A stretch of DNA of 64,000 nt from JACKLD01 sp049297695 (GTDB taxonomy: Bacteria > Pseudomonadota > Alphaproteobacteria > UBA2136 > UBA6156), in assembly GCA_049297695.1 (NCBI GenBank), contig JBAQUT010000004.1, positions 1 through 64,000 on the forward strand, in the 5' to 3' direction. Positions 52,029 to 60,498 of the stretch are shown here, one piece after another. The notes beneath the pieces were generated by a model. The model was not told where the DNA came from and made no database searches. It saw nothing but the letters and a program-made list of their open reading frames with translations. The position numbers and the translations under genes were made by a program. Each line of letters begins with the position of its first letter. Within the stretch, counting starts at the first letter, position 1.

Positions 52029-52616
52029 ATCGGTCGTTTTCGCGGTAAACCAGACAGAAACTGGCAGTACGAGCATCGCATCAACGAAATGATCCGCATC
52101 CCGCAAATCCGCGTGGTGGGGCCCGAAGGCGAGAACTTTGGCATTATGGCCACCCGCGACGCGCTGTTCAAAGCCCGCGAGTTTGAGCTGGATCTGGTGG
52201 AAATCTCCCCTAACGCCTCGCCGCCTGTGTGTAAAATATTGGATTACGGCAAATTCCGCTTCCAAGAGCAAAAACGTAAGCGCGAAGCTAAAAAGAACCA
52301 GATTATCCAAGAAACCAAAGAGCTGGTGTTCCGCCCTGGTACGGAAGAAAACGATTATCAGGTGAAACTCCGCAAAATCAAAGAGTTTTTAGCCGAGGGC
52401 AACAAAGCCAAAATCAACCTGCGCTTCAAAGGCCGCGAGGTAACCCACATGGAGATTGGCCAAGAGATGCTGACCCGTTTGGTGAACGACACCGCCGACG
52501 TGGCCAAGGTGGATTTCCGCTCCGCCAAGGTGGAAGGGCGGTTTTTGGTGCTGATTCTCTCTCCAGGTGGTAAAGGCGGTAATGCTCCTAAAAAACCTGA
52601 AACGCCTACCGCGTAA
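52029..52616 (+). CDS. infC: Translation initiation factor IF-3, with a probable AUC start codon
   Basis: The 195-residue product binds the 30S subunit and checks start-codon pairing. The N-terminal domain (RINEMIRIPQIRVVGPEGEN), linker with Lys-rich helix (FQEQKRKREAKKN) and C-terminal domain (VTHMEIGQEMLTRL) are clear. No ATG precedes the conserved part. GTG at 52020 overlaps the AGGAG site and cannot be served by it. ATC at 52029 lies eight bases after that site, the ideal distance. infC of E. coli starts with AUU, which lets IF-3 repress its own translation; an AUC start would give the same control. rpmI and rplT, the usual next genes, are absent; an inverted gene follows. Confidence 0.85.
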   Translation: MGRFRGKPDRNWQYEHRINEMIRIPQIRVVGPEGENFGIMATRDALFKAREFELDLVEISPNASPPVCKILDYGKFRFQEQKRKREAKKNQIIQETKELVFRPGTEENDYQVKLRKIKEFLAEGNKAKINLRFKGREVTHMEIGQEMLTRLVNDTADVAKVDFRSAKVEGRFLVLILSPGGKGGNAPKKPETPTA

Positions 52617-54123
52617 CGTTTTGACAGGTTAGAAGTCCCCCATACCCTCCATCCATCGGCACGGTGCAGCCTGTGAGGCTGGGCAAGGTGATGAGGATGT
52701 GGTTGCGGCGGTAGAGGGGGATGTAGGGCAGCGTTTCCGTTTGGAGTTTTTGAGCGGTTATCGCCGCCTCGGTTTGGGCTTGGGGAGTGGTGGCCGCGGC
52801 CAGGTTGTCCAGCGCGGCGTCCAGCTGGGGCAGGTTCACGCGGCCACGGTTCATACCCTTGGGCGGGGCCATGGTGCTGTGGAAGGTTTTGACCACAAAG
52901 TCGGGTGGCATAAGGCCTGTCCAACTGGCCAGGGCCATGTCAAACCGCCCTGCTTTCAAGGCCTCGTAAAAAGCACCCCACTCCAACGGGCGGAGTTTGA
53001 TTTGGATGCCGATTTTCAGCACATCGTCTTGGATCACTTGCGCCACTTTTTGGCTCAAGGCATCGGTGCTGGTCAGCAACGTCAGTTCAAACCGTGGGCT
53101 GTTGGCATCCCCCACCAAGCCCATATCGTCCAGCGCATCAAAGGCTTCGCGGGGGTTGTACGCAGGTTCAGGGGCGTTCCATGCCGCGGGGTGATTGGGG
53201 GGCAACAACGTGCCCGCATAGGTGGCCATGCCCCCCAGCAGGTATTGCCGTAAAGCGGCGGTATGGATGGCCTGTTGCAGCGCGTGGCGGATGTGGTGGT
53301 TGGCCACATATTCGTTGCGGAAGTTCAGGGCCAAATAGCTGTAACTGCTGCTGGGAGTATTTACCACGTTCCAGCCTTGGCGGGTGGCCCATGTGGCCAG
53401 TTCGGGGGGGATGTCGTTCAACACCACGTCCACCTCACCACGTTTCAGTTTGAGTAGGCGGGTGGTGGGGTCGGAGAGGGGGAGGAAGGTTAAGGGTTGG
53501 TTGGACGGCTTTGTGGGTATCAAGGTAACGCTACCCAGAGTATCGGTGGCGCCAAGTTTGTACAAACCTAGGCCTGCGCGGGGTTCGCCCAAGGTGTCAT
53601 TTGTGGGGGCGGGGGCAAGGGGGATGTCCGCCAACGTGGTGAGAAACCCCAAGGTTGTGCGGGGCAAGGTGAAGCGGAGGAGTGTGGGGGTTGGGGACTC
53701 CATGCGTACATCCGCCAAAACACCCGAAAGCGGGCTGCGGGGAGTGCGTTGCAGATACTCCAGCCAGCCTTTCACTTCGGTGGATGTAAGGGCGGTGCCG
53801 TTGTGGAAGGCCCAGCCCGTGGGCAGCGTGCAGGTGAACACCGTAAACGTGGTGTTGGCAGTGCAGCGTTCCGCCACCAAGGGGGTGGGTTGGAACTGGC
53901 TATCGATTTTCAACAATGCAGGGTTGGTGAGTTGCAACAGGCGGGCACCCGCGGCATCGGTGGCCAGAGCGGGGTCCAGGCTTTTGGGCGCGCTGGAGAC
54001 GGCCACCACCAGCAGTTTGGAGGGTTGGGGGGCGGGGTACAGCATTTCAAGGGGATAAATGCCTACCATAAAGGCACACATCCCCACTTGAAACCACCGT
54101 GCTGGCTTGTGAAACAGGCTCAT
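52606..54123 (-). CDS. ABC transporter substrate-binding protein, family 5 (peptide/nickel type)
   Basis: I use ATG 54123 (MSLFHKPARWF); the frame continues upstream only antisense to the LysM gene. The 505-residue product has an N-terminal hydrophobic segment (about 12-27) acting as signal or anchor. It then has LLVVAVSSAPKSLDPALATD, the usual start of SBP family 5, and WAFHNGTALTSTEV, equivalent to the family's FHDGxPxTAxDV block. It probably binds oligopeptides or a related ligand in the periplasm. No permease or ATPase genes are adjacent, so it is an orphan. The stop overlaps infC by eleven bases on the other strand. Confidence 0.8.
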   Translation of the reverse strand: MSLFHKPARWFQVGMCAFMVGIYPLEMLYPAPQPSKLLVVAVSSAPKSLDPALATDAAGARLLQLTNPALLKIDSQFQPTPLVAERCTANTTFTVFTCTLPTGWAFHNGTALTSTEVKGWLEYLQRTPRSPLSGVLADVRMESPTPTLLRFTLPRTTLGFLTTLADIPLAPAPTNDTLGEPRAGLGLYKLGATDTLGSVTLIPTKPSNQPLTFLPLSDPTTRLLKLKRGEVDVVLNDIPPELATWATRQGWNVVNTPSSSYSYLALNFRNEYVANHHIRHALQQAIHTAALRQYLLGGMATYAGTLLPPNHPAAWNAPEPAYNPREAFDALDDMGLVGDANSPRFELTLLTSTDALSQKVAQVIQDDVLKIGIQIKLRPLEWGAFYEALKAGRFDMALASWTGLMPPDFVVKTFHSTMAPPKGMNRGRVNLPQLDAALDNLAAATTPQAQTEAAITAQKLQTETLPYIPLYRRNHILITLPSLTGCTVPMDGGYGGLLTCQNVTR

Positions 54124-54144
54124 ATAAGGGCATGATACGGCAGG

Positions 54145-55002
54145 ATGAACCGTAAAGCCACCCTGTTCGCCATGGTATGTGCCCTTGGGGTAAGCGCCGC
54201 CGTACCCGCCCATGCGGGGATGATGGAATGGGTGGACGATGTGTTTACGTTTCGGGAAGACCAGAAAGAGCGGGTTTCCCCCCGCCGTGCCCTGCCCCCC
54301 AAAGTGGTGGTAAGCCCCTATTACGACGAACGCCAGCACGACAGCTGGAGCAATTATTACACCCGCACCGATTTGCAGGTGCAAAACGCAGCCTCGGGCA
54401 GTGCCAGCAAGGTGATGCGGCCCGCCACGCCGCCCGATGGCCAAGGTGGGTATGACCGTGGCTTTGGCCAAACCCGCAGTGCGGCGTACATTGGTGAACC
54501 CGGCACCGGCCCTGGCATGAACTTGGGTGCGGCGGATGCCCGTGTGAACGGCGATACCCGCATTGGCAACGCCGTGCGGGATTGGCGCGATGGCGCCCCC
54601 AGCGACCCCTTGGGTGGCCGCGCGGGCGATTACAACTACCGCCTGCATGCAGGTAACGCTGATGATGGTTACAGCGGCCAGCGCGTGTACCGTGGAGATG
54701 GTTCTGGCAGTATTGAAAACGGCGAAGGCGGCAACGGTTGGAGCGGCGGCAAAGCAGATACCTACACGGTGGAACGCGGCGATACTCTGAGCGGCATTGC
54801 CGACAAACCCCAAATTTACGATAACTGGAAGCTGTGGCCCTTGATTTACAGCGCTAACCGCAAGGTGATTGGCCGCGACCCCGACAATTTGAAACCCCAG
54901 CAGAACTTGGATATCCCCCGTGATTACACCGACAAGCAAGCCCGCGCCGCCGAGCGTAAGGCCGGGGCGCATGGGCGGGGGGTGTATGGGGATGGGCGGT
55001 AA
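54145..55002 (+). CDS. Secreted LysM-domain protein
   Basis: The 285-residue product has a signal peptide (LGVSAAVPAHA|GM). A Gly/Asp/Arg-rich, probably extended region covers about 60-205. A LysM domain follows at about 208-262 (TYTVERGDTLSGIADKPQIY, with PLIYSANRKVI and the closing NLDIPRDY). LysM domains bind the glycan of peptidoglycan, so the protein is probably periplasmic and wall-associated. There is no attached hydrolase domain. It is divergent from the substrate-binding protein gene, with 21 bases between starts, so the two share a control region. Confidence 0.8.
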   Translation: MNRKATLFAMVCALGVSAAVPAHAGMMEWVDDVFTFREDQKERVSPRRALPPKVVVSPYYDERQHDSWSNYYTRTDLQVQNAASGSASKVMRPATPPDGQGGYDRGFGQTRSAAYIGEPGTGPGMNLGAADARVNGDTRIGNAVRDWRDGAPSDPLGGRAGDYNYRLHAGNADDGYSGQRVYRGDGSGSIENGEGGNGWSGGKADTYTVERGDTLSGIADKPQIYDNWKLWPLIYSANRKVIGRDPDNLKPQQNLDIPRDYTDKQARAAERKAGAHGRGVYGDGR

Positions 55003-55007
55003 TCTAT

Positions 55008-55318
55008 CTAAATAACTTTATTTTAAGGCATGTATGGGGGTTGAGGGGGCATCAGCACCCTCACGCCAACGGCGTCATTACAGCAAAGCTGTTGGTCTCC
55101 GCTACGCTACGGCTCCAGGGAGCACGACCCCTCACACATCCAGAAACCCGCAGGCCAACCTGCCGCGCGCAACCTGGACCCGTAGGGCAACGCACGTGCG
55201 TATCCAGTACTGCTCGTGCCGTAAGCCCTGGATTCCAGCCTGCGCTGGAATGACGCTTCGCGTTATAAGGGGGTAAACCCCCTTAACCCCCAACTTGTCG
55301 CAAACCAAAGTTATTTAG
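55008..55318. repeat. GC-rich palindromic element, longest copy, with flanking inverted repeats
   Basis: The core runs from GGGGGTTGAGGGGGC (55036) to CTTAACCCCC (55292), with inverted arms like those at 17831-17993. The right arm plus AACTTGTCG (55249-55301) is nearly identical to 17951-18002. The interior is longer here and holds other palindromes such as ATTCCAGCCTGCGCTGGAAT. Outside the core, CTAAATAACTTT (55008-55019) and AAAGTTATTTAG (55307-55318) are perfect 12-base inverted repeats, giving a MITE-like outline of about 311 bases. It fills the gap between the LysM gene and the tRNA gene. No coding sequence is credible. Confidence 0.6.
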
Positions 55319-55334
55319 CTATAGCATCCTCACA

Positions 55335-55409
55335 TGGCGTCCCCGACAGGAATCGAACCTGTATCTGCCGCTTAGGAGGCTACCGTACTATCCATTGTAC
55401 TACGGGGAC
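55335..55409 (-). tRNA. tRNA-Arg (anticodon CCU)
   Basis: The minus strand folds as a complete tRNA: acceptor stem GTCCCCG with CGGGGAC, D-arm, anticodon arm with loop CTCCTAA (anticodon CCT at its centre), T-arm with GGTTCGATTCC, discriminator G and an encoded CCA end. It reads AGG codons. The nearby repeat element and a secreted nuclease gene flank it. tRNA genes often serve as integration sites, but no integrase is near. Confidence 0.95.
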
Positions 55410-55489
55410 GTTGTTCAACCTGTGGCAGAAGCTTGGAAAAACGTCAAGAACAGGGTGACTTGGCGGGCGATTTCGGCTAGGTTTGGGCC

Positions 55490-56308
55490 ATGACACGCTC
55501 CACCTTGCGCTTGCTGCTGGCCATTTCCCTTATCCCGTTGTTGGCCTTTGCGGCCAGCCACAAAGCCAAACGGGAACGGGTGGAGAAAGAACTGCCTCTC
55601 CCTGCCCCCATAGAAGCCCGTGTGGTGCAGGTGTTGGATGGTGATACGTTGGTGCTGGCCAGCGGCGAGCGGGTGCGGCTGGTGGATATCAACACTCCCG
55701 AAGGCCCCCATGATGGCGCCCCCGCCGAACCCTTTGCGGAAGAGGCCAAACAGCGGTTGAAAGACCTTGCGCTGGATAAAACGGTGCGGCTGGAGACCTC
55801 TCGCAAAGAGCGCGACGTGTACGGCCGCCGTTTGGCCCATGTGTACGCGGGCAGCACGTGGGTAAACGGCACCTTGGTGCGTGAAGGTTTGGCCGTGGCC
55901 TACACCTTTGCCGACAACCAGATGAAAGCCCCCGACATCCTCAAAGCCGAAAACGAGGCCCGCACCGCCCAGCGTGGCCTGTGGAGCCACCCGCGGTGGA
56001 ACATCAAACCCGCCGCCGCCTGCTGCACCGAGACCGAGATGGGGCGTTTTCAGCTGGTGGAAGGCACGGTGGTGGATAGCGGAGGCGACAAAGACCATAT
56101 TTACCTGAACTTCGGGCCGGATTACCGCACCGACTTTACCATCCGCATTGCCCGCAAAGATGCGAAGAAATACTTCCTGAAATCCGGTATCAAAGACATT
56201 CCCGCTACCTACGTAGGCCGCACCGTGCGCGTTCATGGTCAAGTGGTGCCCGTGTATGGGGCGATGGTGGTGGTGAGCCATCCGGCGCAGGTGGAGATTT
56301 TGAAATAA
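55490..56308 (+). CDS. Secreted staphylococcal-nuclease-like protein
   Basis: The 272-residue product has a signal peptide (AISLIPLLAFA|AS) and an SNase domain at about residues 42-160. VLDGDTLVLASGERVRLVDI carries the calcium-binding aspartates and the first catalytic Arg; TPEGP and AEEAKQRLKDL follow; RKERDVYGRRLAHVY carries the second Arg. WVNGTLVREGLA and RTAQRGLWSHP complete the fold. The remaining 110 residues form a second beta-rich domain with two adjacent cysteines (AACCTET). It would degrade nucleic acid in the periplasm or outside the cell. mutS begins at the base after its stop. Confidence 0.85.
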   Translation: MTRSTLRLLLAISLIPLLAFAASHKAKRERVEKELPLPAPIEARVVQVLDGDTLVLASGERVRLVDINTPEGPHDGAPAEPFAEEAKQRLKDLALDKTVRLETSRKERDVYGRRLAHVYAGSTWVNGTLVREGLAVAYTFADNQMKAPDILKAENEARTAQRGLWSHPRWNIKPAAACCTETEMGRFQLVEGTVVDSGGDKDHIYLNFGPDYRTDFTIRIARKDAKKYFLKSGIKDIPATYVGRTVRVHGQVVPVYGAMVVVSHPAQVEILK

Positions 56309-58900
56309 ATGGCCATGCCCGATACCCCTGTGATGCAGCAATACGGCCGTTTGAAGGCGGCGCATGCGGGGTTTTTGGTGTGGTTCCGTATGGGGGATTT
56401 TTACGAGCTGTTTGGCGACGATGCCGTGGCGGCAGCCGAGGTGTTGGGTATAACACTCACCGCGCGACGCACGGCGAAGGAGGGGGATGCGGGCATCCCC
56501 ATGTGTGGCGTGCCCTACCACGCGGCGGAAGGGTACATTGCCAAATGCTTGCACGCGGGCTTTAAAGTGGCGTTGGCCGAACAAACCGAAAGCCCCGAAG
56601 CCGCCCGCAAAGCCCGTGGCAGCGGCGCGTTGGTGAACCGCGAGGTGGTGCGGTTGTACACCCCCGGAACCTTGACCGAAGACACGTTGTTAGAGGCTGG
56701 AAAACCCACCTATTTGGCCGCCGTGGCGGGGGATGACGGCGTGGGTGCGGCGTGGCGCGGTGCGCTGGCATGGTTGGAATTGAGCACGGGGGAAGTGGGG
56801 TATCGGGCGGTTTCGGCCAGCACCTTGGGGGCAGTCGTGGCAGCATTGGCCCCGGGCGAGGTGGTGGTGCCGCCGGCCTTGGAAGACAACCTGTTGAGTT
56901 TGATGACCCGCAAACAAGTGAGTGTGCAAGAAAGTTTGTTCCATCCCGCCCGTACGGAAGATACCTTGAAGCGCGCCTACGGCGTAACCCACGTGGATGG
57001 TTTGGGTGTGGACGATGCCGTGGCCCGCACCGCCTTGGGGGCGTTGATGGGCTATGCCGAACTGACCCAGATGGGCAAATTGCCCGTGTTCCAAAACCCC
57101 CGTGTGGTGGCAACCCGAGGCGTGCTGCATATGGATGCCGCCACGCGCCGCAACTTGGAACTGACCGAAAGTTTGGCGGGGCAGAGGAAAGACAGTTTGC
57201 TGGGCGAGTTGGATGGGTGCATCACCGCTGCTGGCGCCCGTTTGCTGGCCCGCTGGGTGGCTGAGCCCAGTGCGGATGTGGGGGTTATCAATGGCCGTTT
57301 GGATTCCGTGGCATGGGCTGTGGCCAATCCCTCCGTGCGTGCCGACCTGCGGAGATTGCTGAAGCTGACGGGTGATGTGGCACGGTGCGTGAGCCGCATT
57401 TTGCTGAACCGTGGCGGCCCGCGGGATATGGCCGTGCTGCGGCAAACGGGTGTGCAGTTGCCCGCGTTGGCACAGGTGCTGGAAGGGGCCTTACCACCCT
57501 TGCTGGCCCACCACCGCACGGGGCTTATGGGACTGGGCGATTTGACCACTTTGCTGTCCCGCGCCTTGGCAGATGACCCCTTGCCTGCCCTGTTGCGGGA
57601 AGGTTGGTTTATGCGAGATGGATATGACGCCGAGTTGGACACCCAGCGCCACATGGTGAAGCACGGCCACGAACTTTTGGAGGCTTTGGAACGGGATGAA
57701 AGCGCTGCCAGCGGCATGGTGCTGAAAGCCCGTTACAACCAAGTATGGGGATATTATTTGGAAGTAACCAAAGCGCAGATGAAGGAGGTGCCTCCGCATT
57801 TTATTCATCGCCAAACCACCACCAACGCCCACCGGTACACCACGCCGAAACTTCAGGAGTTGGAGCGCAATTTGGGAAGTGCCGGGGCCGCCGCCCAAGC
57901 CTTGGAAGAGCGCCTGTTTGCTGAGTTGGGCGAGGCCGTGCGGAAACACAGTTACGCGTTGCTCGCCGCCAGCGAAAGTTTGGCCACGCTGGACGTGCTG
58001 ACCACCTTGGCCGAACATGCCGCCCGCCGTGGCTGGGTACGGCCCGTGGTGGATGATAGCACGGCGTTTGAGGTGGTGGCAGGACGCCACCCCGTGGTGG
58101 ATACCCGCGTGAGTACGTTTGTACCCAACGATTGCGCGTTGACGGGTGGGCAGGTGTGGTTGTTGACGGGGCCGAACATGGCGGGGAAGAGCACGTTCCT
58201 CCGCCAAAACGCCTTGCTGGTGGTGTTGGCCCATATGGGGAGTTTTGTACCCGCCCAAAGCGCGCACATCGGCGTGGCGGATAACCTGATGAGCCGCATT
58301 GGTGCGGCGGATAATCTGGCTGCGGGCCAAAGCACGTTTATGGTAGAGATGGTGGAAACCGCCGCCATTTTGAACAAGGCCACCCCCCGCAGTTTTGTGA
58401 TTTTGGACGAACTTGGCCGTGGCACGGCCACGTACGATGGCTTGGCCATTGCGTGGGCGTGCGTGGAGCACATTGCCAACTCCCTGCACTGTCGCACCCT
58501 GTTTGCCACCCATTACCATGAGTTGACGGCGTTGGGTGATAACATTCCCACCGTAACCCCCCACCACGTGGCGGTGAAGGAATGGAAGGGGGATGTGGTA
58601 TTTCTCCACAAGGTTCAGGCAGGGGCGGCCACAGGAAGTTATGGAGTTCATGTGGCCAAATTGGCGGGAGTACCAGCGCCCGTGGTGGCGCGGGCAGCGG
58701 GGTTGCTGGAAGGCTTCACCAAGGCCGCCAAAGGCAAAGGTGCCGTGCGGGTGGATGATTTGAGTTTGTTTACGGCGCCTCAACCCAAGGCGCAGAACGA
58801 CAACCTGATTGAGCAACGCTTGCGGGGGTTGGATGTGGATGGGTTGAGCGCCCGTGAAGCTTTGGAGAAACTGTACGAGCTGCGGGGGATGGTGGTGTAA
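56309..58900 (+). CDS. mutS: DNA mismatch repair protein MutS
   Basis: The 863-residue product recognises mismatches and starts repair with MutL. Domain I carries the mismatch-reading FYELFG motif (GDFYELFGDDA, near residue 30). The lever and clamp follow, with the ATPase Walker A GPNMAGKS (621-628, Lys627), and then FVILDELGRGTATYDG (Walker B and signature) and FATHYHELT. The length is typical. ATG 56309 comes directly after the nuclease stop; ATG 56315 is an alternative. It overlaps murJ by one base (TAATG), so the two are co-translated. Confidence 0.95.
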   Translation: MAMPDTPVMQQYGRLKAAHAGFLVWFRMGDFYELFGDDAVAAAEVLGITLTARRTAKEGDAGIPMCGVPYHAAEGYIAKCLHAGFKVALAEQTESPEAARKARGSGALVNREVVRLYTPGTLTEDTLLEAGKPTYLAAVAGDDGVGAAWRGALAWLELSTGEVGYRAVSASTLGAVVAALAPGEVVVPPALEDNLLSLMTRKQVSVQESLFHPARTEDTLKRAYGVTHVDGLGVDDAVARTALGALMGYAELTQMGKLPVFQNPRVVATRGVLHMDAATRRNLELTESLAGQRKDSLLGELDGCITAAGARLLARWVAEPSADVGVINGRLDSVAWAVANPSVRADLRRLLKLTGDVARCVSRILLNRGGPRDMAVLRQTGVQLPALAQVLEGALPPLLAHHRTGLMGLGDLTTLLSRALADDPLPALLREGWFMRDGYDAELDTQRHMVKHGHELLEALERDESAASGMVLKARYNQVWGYYLEVTKAQMKEVPPHFIHRQTTTNAHRYTTPKLQELERNLGSAGAAAQALEERLFAELGEAVRKHSYALLAASESLATLDVLTTLAEHAARRGWVRPVVDDSTAFEVVAGRHPVVDTRVSTFVPNDCALTGGQVWLLTGPNMAGKSTFLRQNALLVVLAHMGSFVPAQSAHIGVADNLMSRIGAADNLAAGQSTFMVEMVETAAILNKATPRSFVILDELGRGTATYDGLAIAWACVEHIANSLHCRTLFATHYHELTALGDNIPTVTPHHVAVKEWKGDVVFLHKVQAGAATGSYGVHVAKLAGVPAPVVARAAGLLEGFTKAAKGKGAVRVDDLSLFTAPQPKAQNDNLIEQRLRGLDVDGLSAREALEKLYELRGMVV

Positions 58901-60498
58901 TGGCGATTTTAAAAAACAGCCTGATTGTGTCGCTGTGGACCATGGTGAGCCGCGTGCTGGGTTTTGCCCGCGACCTGTTGATTGCCAACAAATTGGGGGC
59001 GGGGTTGGCCAGCGATGCGTTTTTTATCGCCCTCCAACTGCCTAACTTGCTGAGGCGGTTGCTGGGGGAAGGCGCCTTCAATGTAGCTTTTGTGCCCTTG
59101 CTGGCGCGGGAGCAAGCCAAAGGCCATGCCGAAGCCAAAGCGTTTGCCGAAAGTGTGTTGGGGTGGCTTACCGTTGTGTTGGTGGTAATTAGCATGTTGG
59201 GGGTTATCTTCATGCCTGCCGTGGTGGGCACCATGATGCCCGGCTGGGTGGGCGATGCGGACAAGTTTGGCCTGACCGTGGCGTTGGGGCGTATCACGTT
59301 CCCTTACGTGTTGATGATTTGCCTTGCGGCCTTTATGGGGGCCATTTGCAACACGGCGGGGCGGTTTGCCGCCTATGCCATGGTGCCCAGTTTGTTGAAC
59401 TTGGCGTTCATCGTCGGGTTGTTTGCCTTGCCCGCGGGTGGGCTGGAGCCTGCCTACGCGGCGGCGTGGAGCGTACCCATCGGCGGCCTTGCCCAAGTGG
59501 CCTACATGGTGTGGGAAATGAACCGTGCGGGCTACCGTTTGCGGTTGGGCGTGCCCAAACCCCACCCGTTGTTGAAACCCATGCTGTACCGCATGGGCCC
59601 TGCCGCATTGGGAGTAGGCGTTTTGCAACTGAGCATTTTGCTGGATAACTTTGTGGCCAGCTGGGTGGGCGATGGCGCGGTGAGCTACCTGCAATACGCC
59701 AACCGCTTTTACCAATTTCCGCTGGCCCTGATTGGCATCGCTGTGGCCACGGTGCTGCTGCCCCACCTTTCCACCTTGTTGGGCAAGGGCGATAAGGCGG
59801 GGGCCAGCCAAAGTTTTATGGATGCGTTGATGGGATGCCTCACCTTAGCGGCGGGAGCTACGGCAGGGTTGCTGATGCTGGCACCGGAACTGATGGTAAC
59901 CCTGTTGCACCACGGGGCGTTTACCGTGCACGCCGCCCATGCTTCGGCGTGGGCCATGATGGCGTTTGTGCTGGGTTTACCCGCGTACATTCTCACCAAA
60001 GTAACCGCCCCCGCTTTTTTTGCGAACGAAGATGCCAAAAGCCCCGTGATGGCCAGTGCCTTAGCTTTGGGGGTAAACTTGGTGTGCAATTTTGGGTTGG
60101 CGTTCGGGCTTATCCATCTGGGGTATCCGCACGTAGCCCACGTGGGGATTGCTGTGGCCACGGCCATCGGCGGTTATGTGAACGCAGGATTGCAATGGTA
60201 CTGGTTACGTAAGCAGGGTGTGTTTGTTCTGGCCGAAACCAGCATGGTAAAACCCCTGTGTGCCATGATGGCCGTAGCGGGGAGCATGATGCTGGCGTTG
60301 GCGGTGTTCAAACTTGCCATGCCGTACCCGATGGAAGCCCATCTTCTTCTCCGCACCGCATGGCTTGCAGCCGCCATAACGCTGGCAACAGGTGTGTTTG
60401 TGGCAGGGGTTGAAGTTACCAAATTGCTCAATCTACGCGCCTTGCTGGCATCCCTCCGTCATCGGAAGCAGGCTACCATATCCGAAGATACAATTTAA
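58900..60498 (+). CDS. murJ: Lipid II flippase MurJ (MviN)
   Basis: The 532-residue protein has about fourteen membrane helices of the MOP superfamily and moves lipid II across the inner membrane. Conserved family features are the start LIVSLWTMVSRVLGFARD, with the functional Arg residues in the first helix, AFFIALQLPNLLRRLLGEGA and the QYANRFYQFPLALIG segment. mutS next to murJ is a common arrangement in Alphaproteobacteria, often with glnD nearby; here glnD is missing and the glutamate dehydrogenase gene converges on it, overlapping by four bases. Confidence 0.93.
   Translation: MAILKNSLIVSLWTMVSRVLGFARDLLIANKLGAGLASDAFFIALQLPNLLRRLLGEGAFNVAFVPLLAREQAKGHAEAKAFAESVLGWLTVVLVVISMLGVIFMPAVVGTMMPGWVGDADKFGLTVALGRITFPYVLMICLAAFMGAICNTAGRFAAYAMVPSLLNLAFIVGLFALPAGGLEPAYAAAWSVPIGGLAQVAYMVWEMNRAGYRLRLGVPKPHPLLKPMLYRMGPAALGVGVLQLSILLDNFVASWVGDGAVSYLQYANRFYQFPLALIGIAVATVLLPHLSTLLGKGDKAGASQSFMDALMGCLTLAAGATAGLLMLAPELMVTLLHHGAFTVHAAHASAWAMMAFVLGLPAYILTKVTAPAFFANEDAKSPVMASALALGVNLVCNFGLAFGLIHLGYPHVAHVGIAVATAIGGYVNAGLQWYWLRKQGVFVLAETSMVKPLCAMMAVAGSMMLALAVFKLAMPYPMEAHLLLRTAWLAAAITLATGVFVAGVEVTKLLNLRALLASLRHRKQATISEDTI

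Noticed and set aside
54124..54972. N-terminal extension of the substrate-binding protein to 788 residues
   Set aside because: The extra 283 residues are antisense to the LysM gene, and the conserved family start comes only after ATG 54123.
55335..55409. tRNA gene as an attachment site for an integrated element covering the secretion cluster
   Set aside because: No integrase and no repeated tRNA 3' end were seen at the cluster borders, and the tRNA lies about 20 kb away from the cluster with housekeeping genes between.
57491..58816. 441-codon minus-strand frame opposite mutS
   Set aside because: MutS is unambiguous on the + strand with all motifs; the reverse frame is a compositional shadow.
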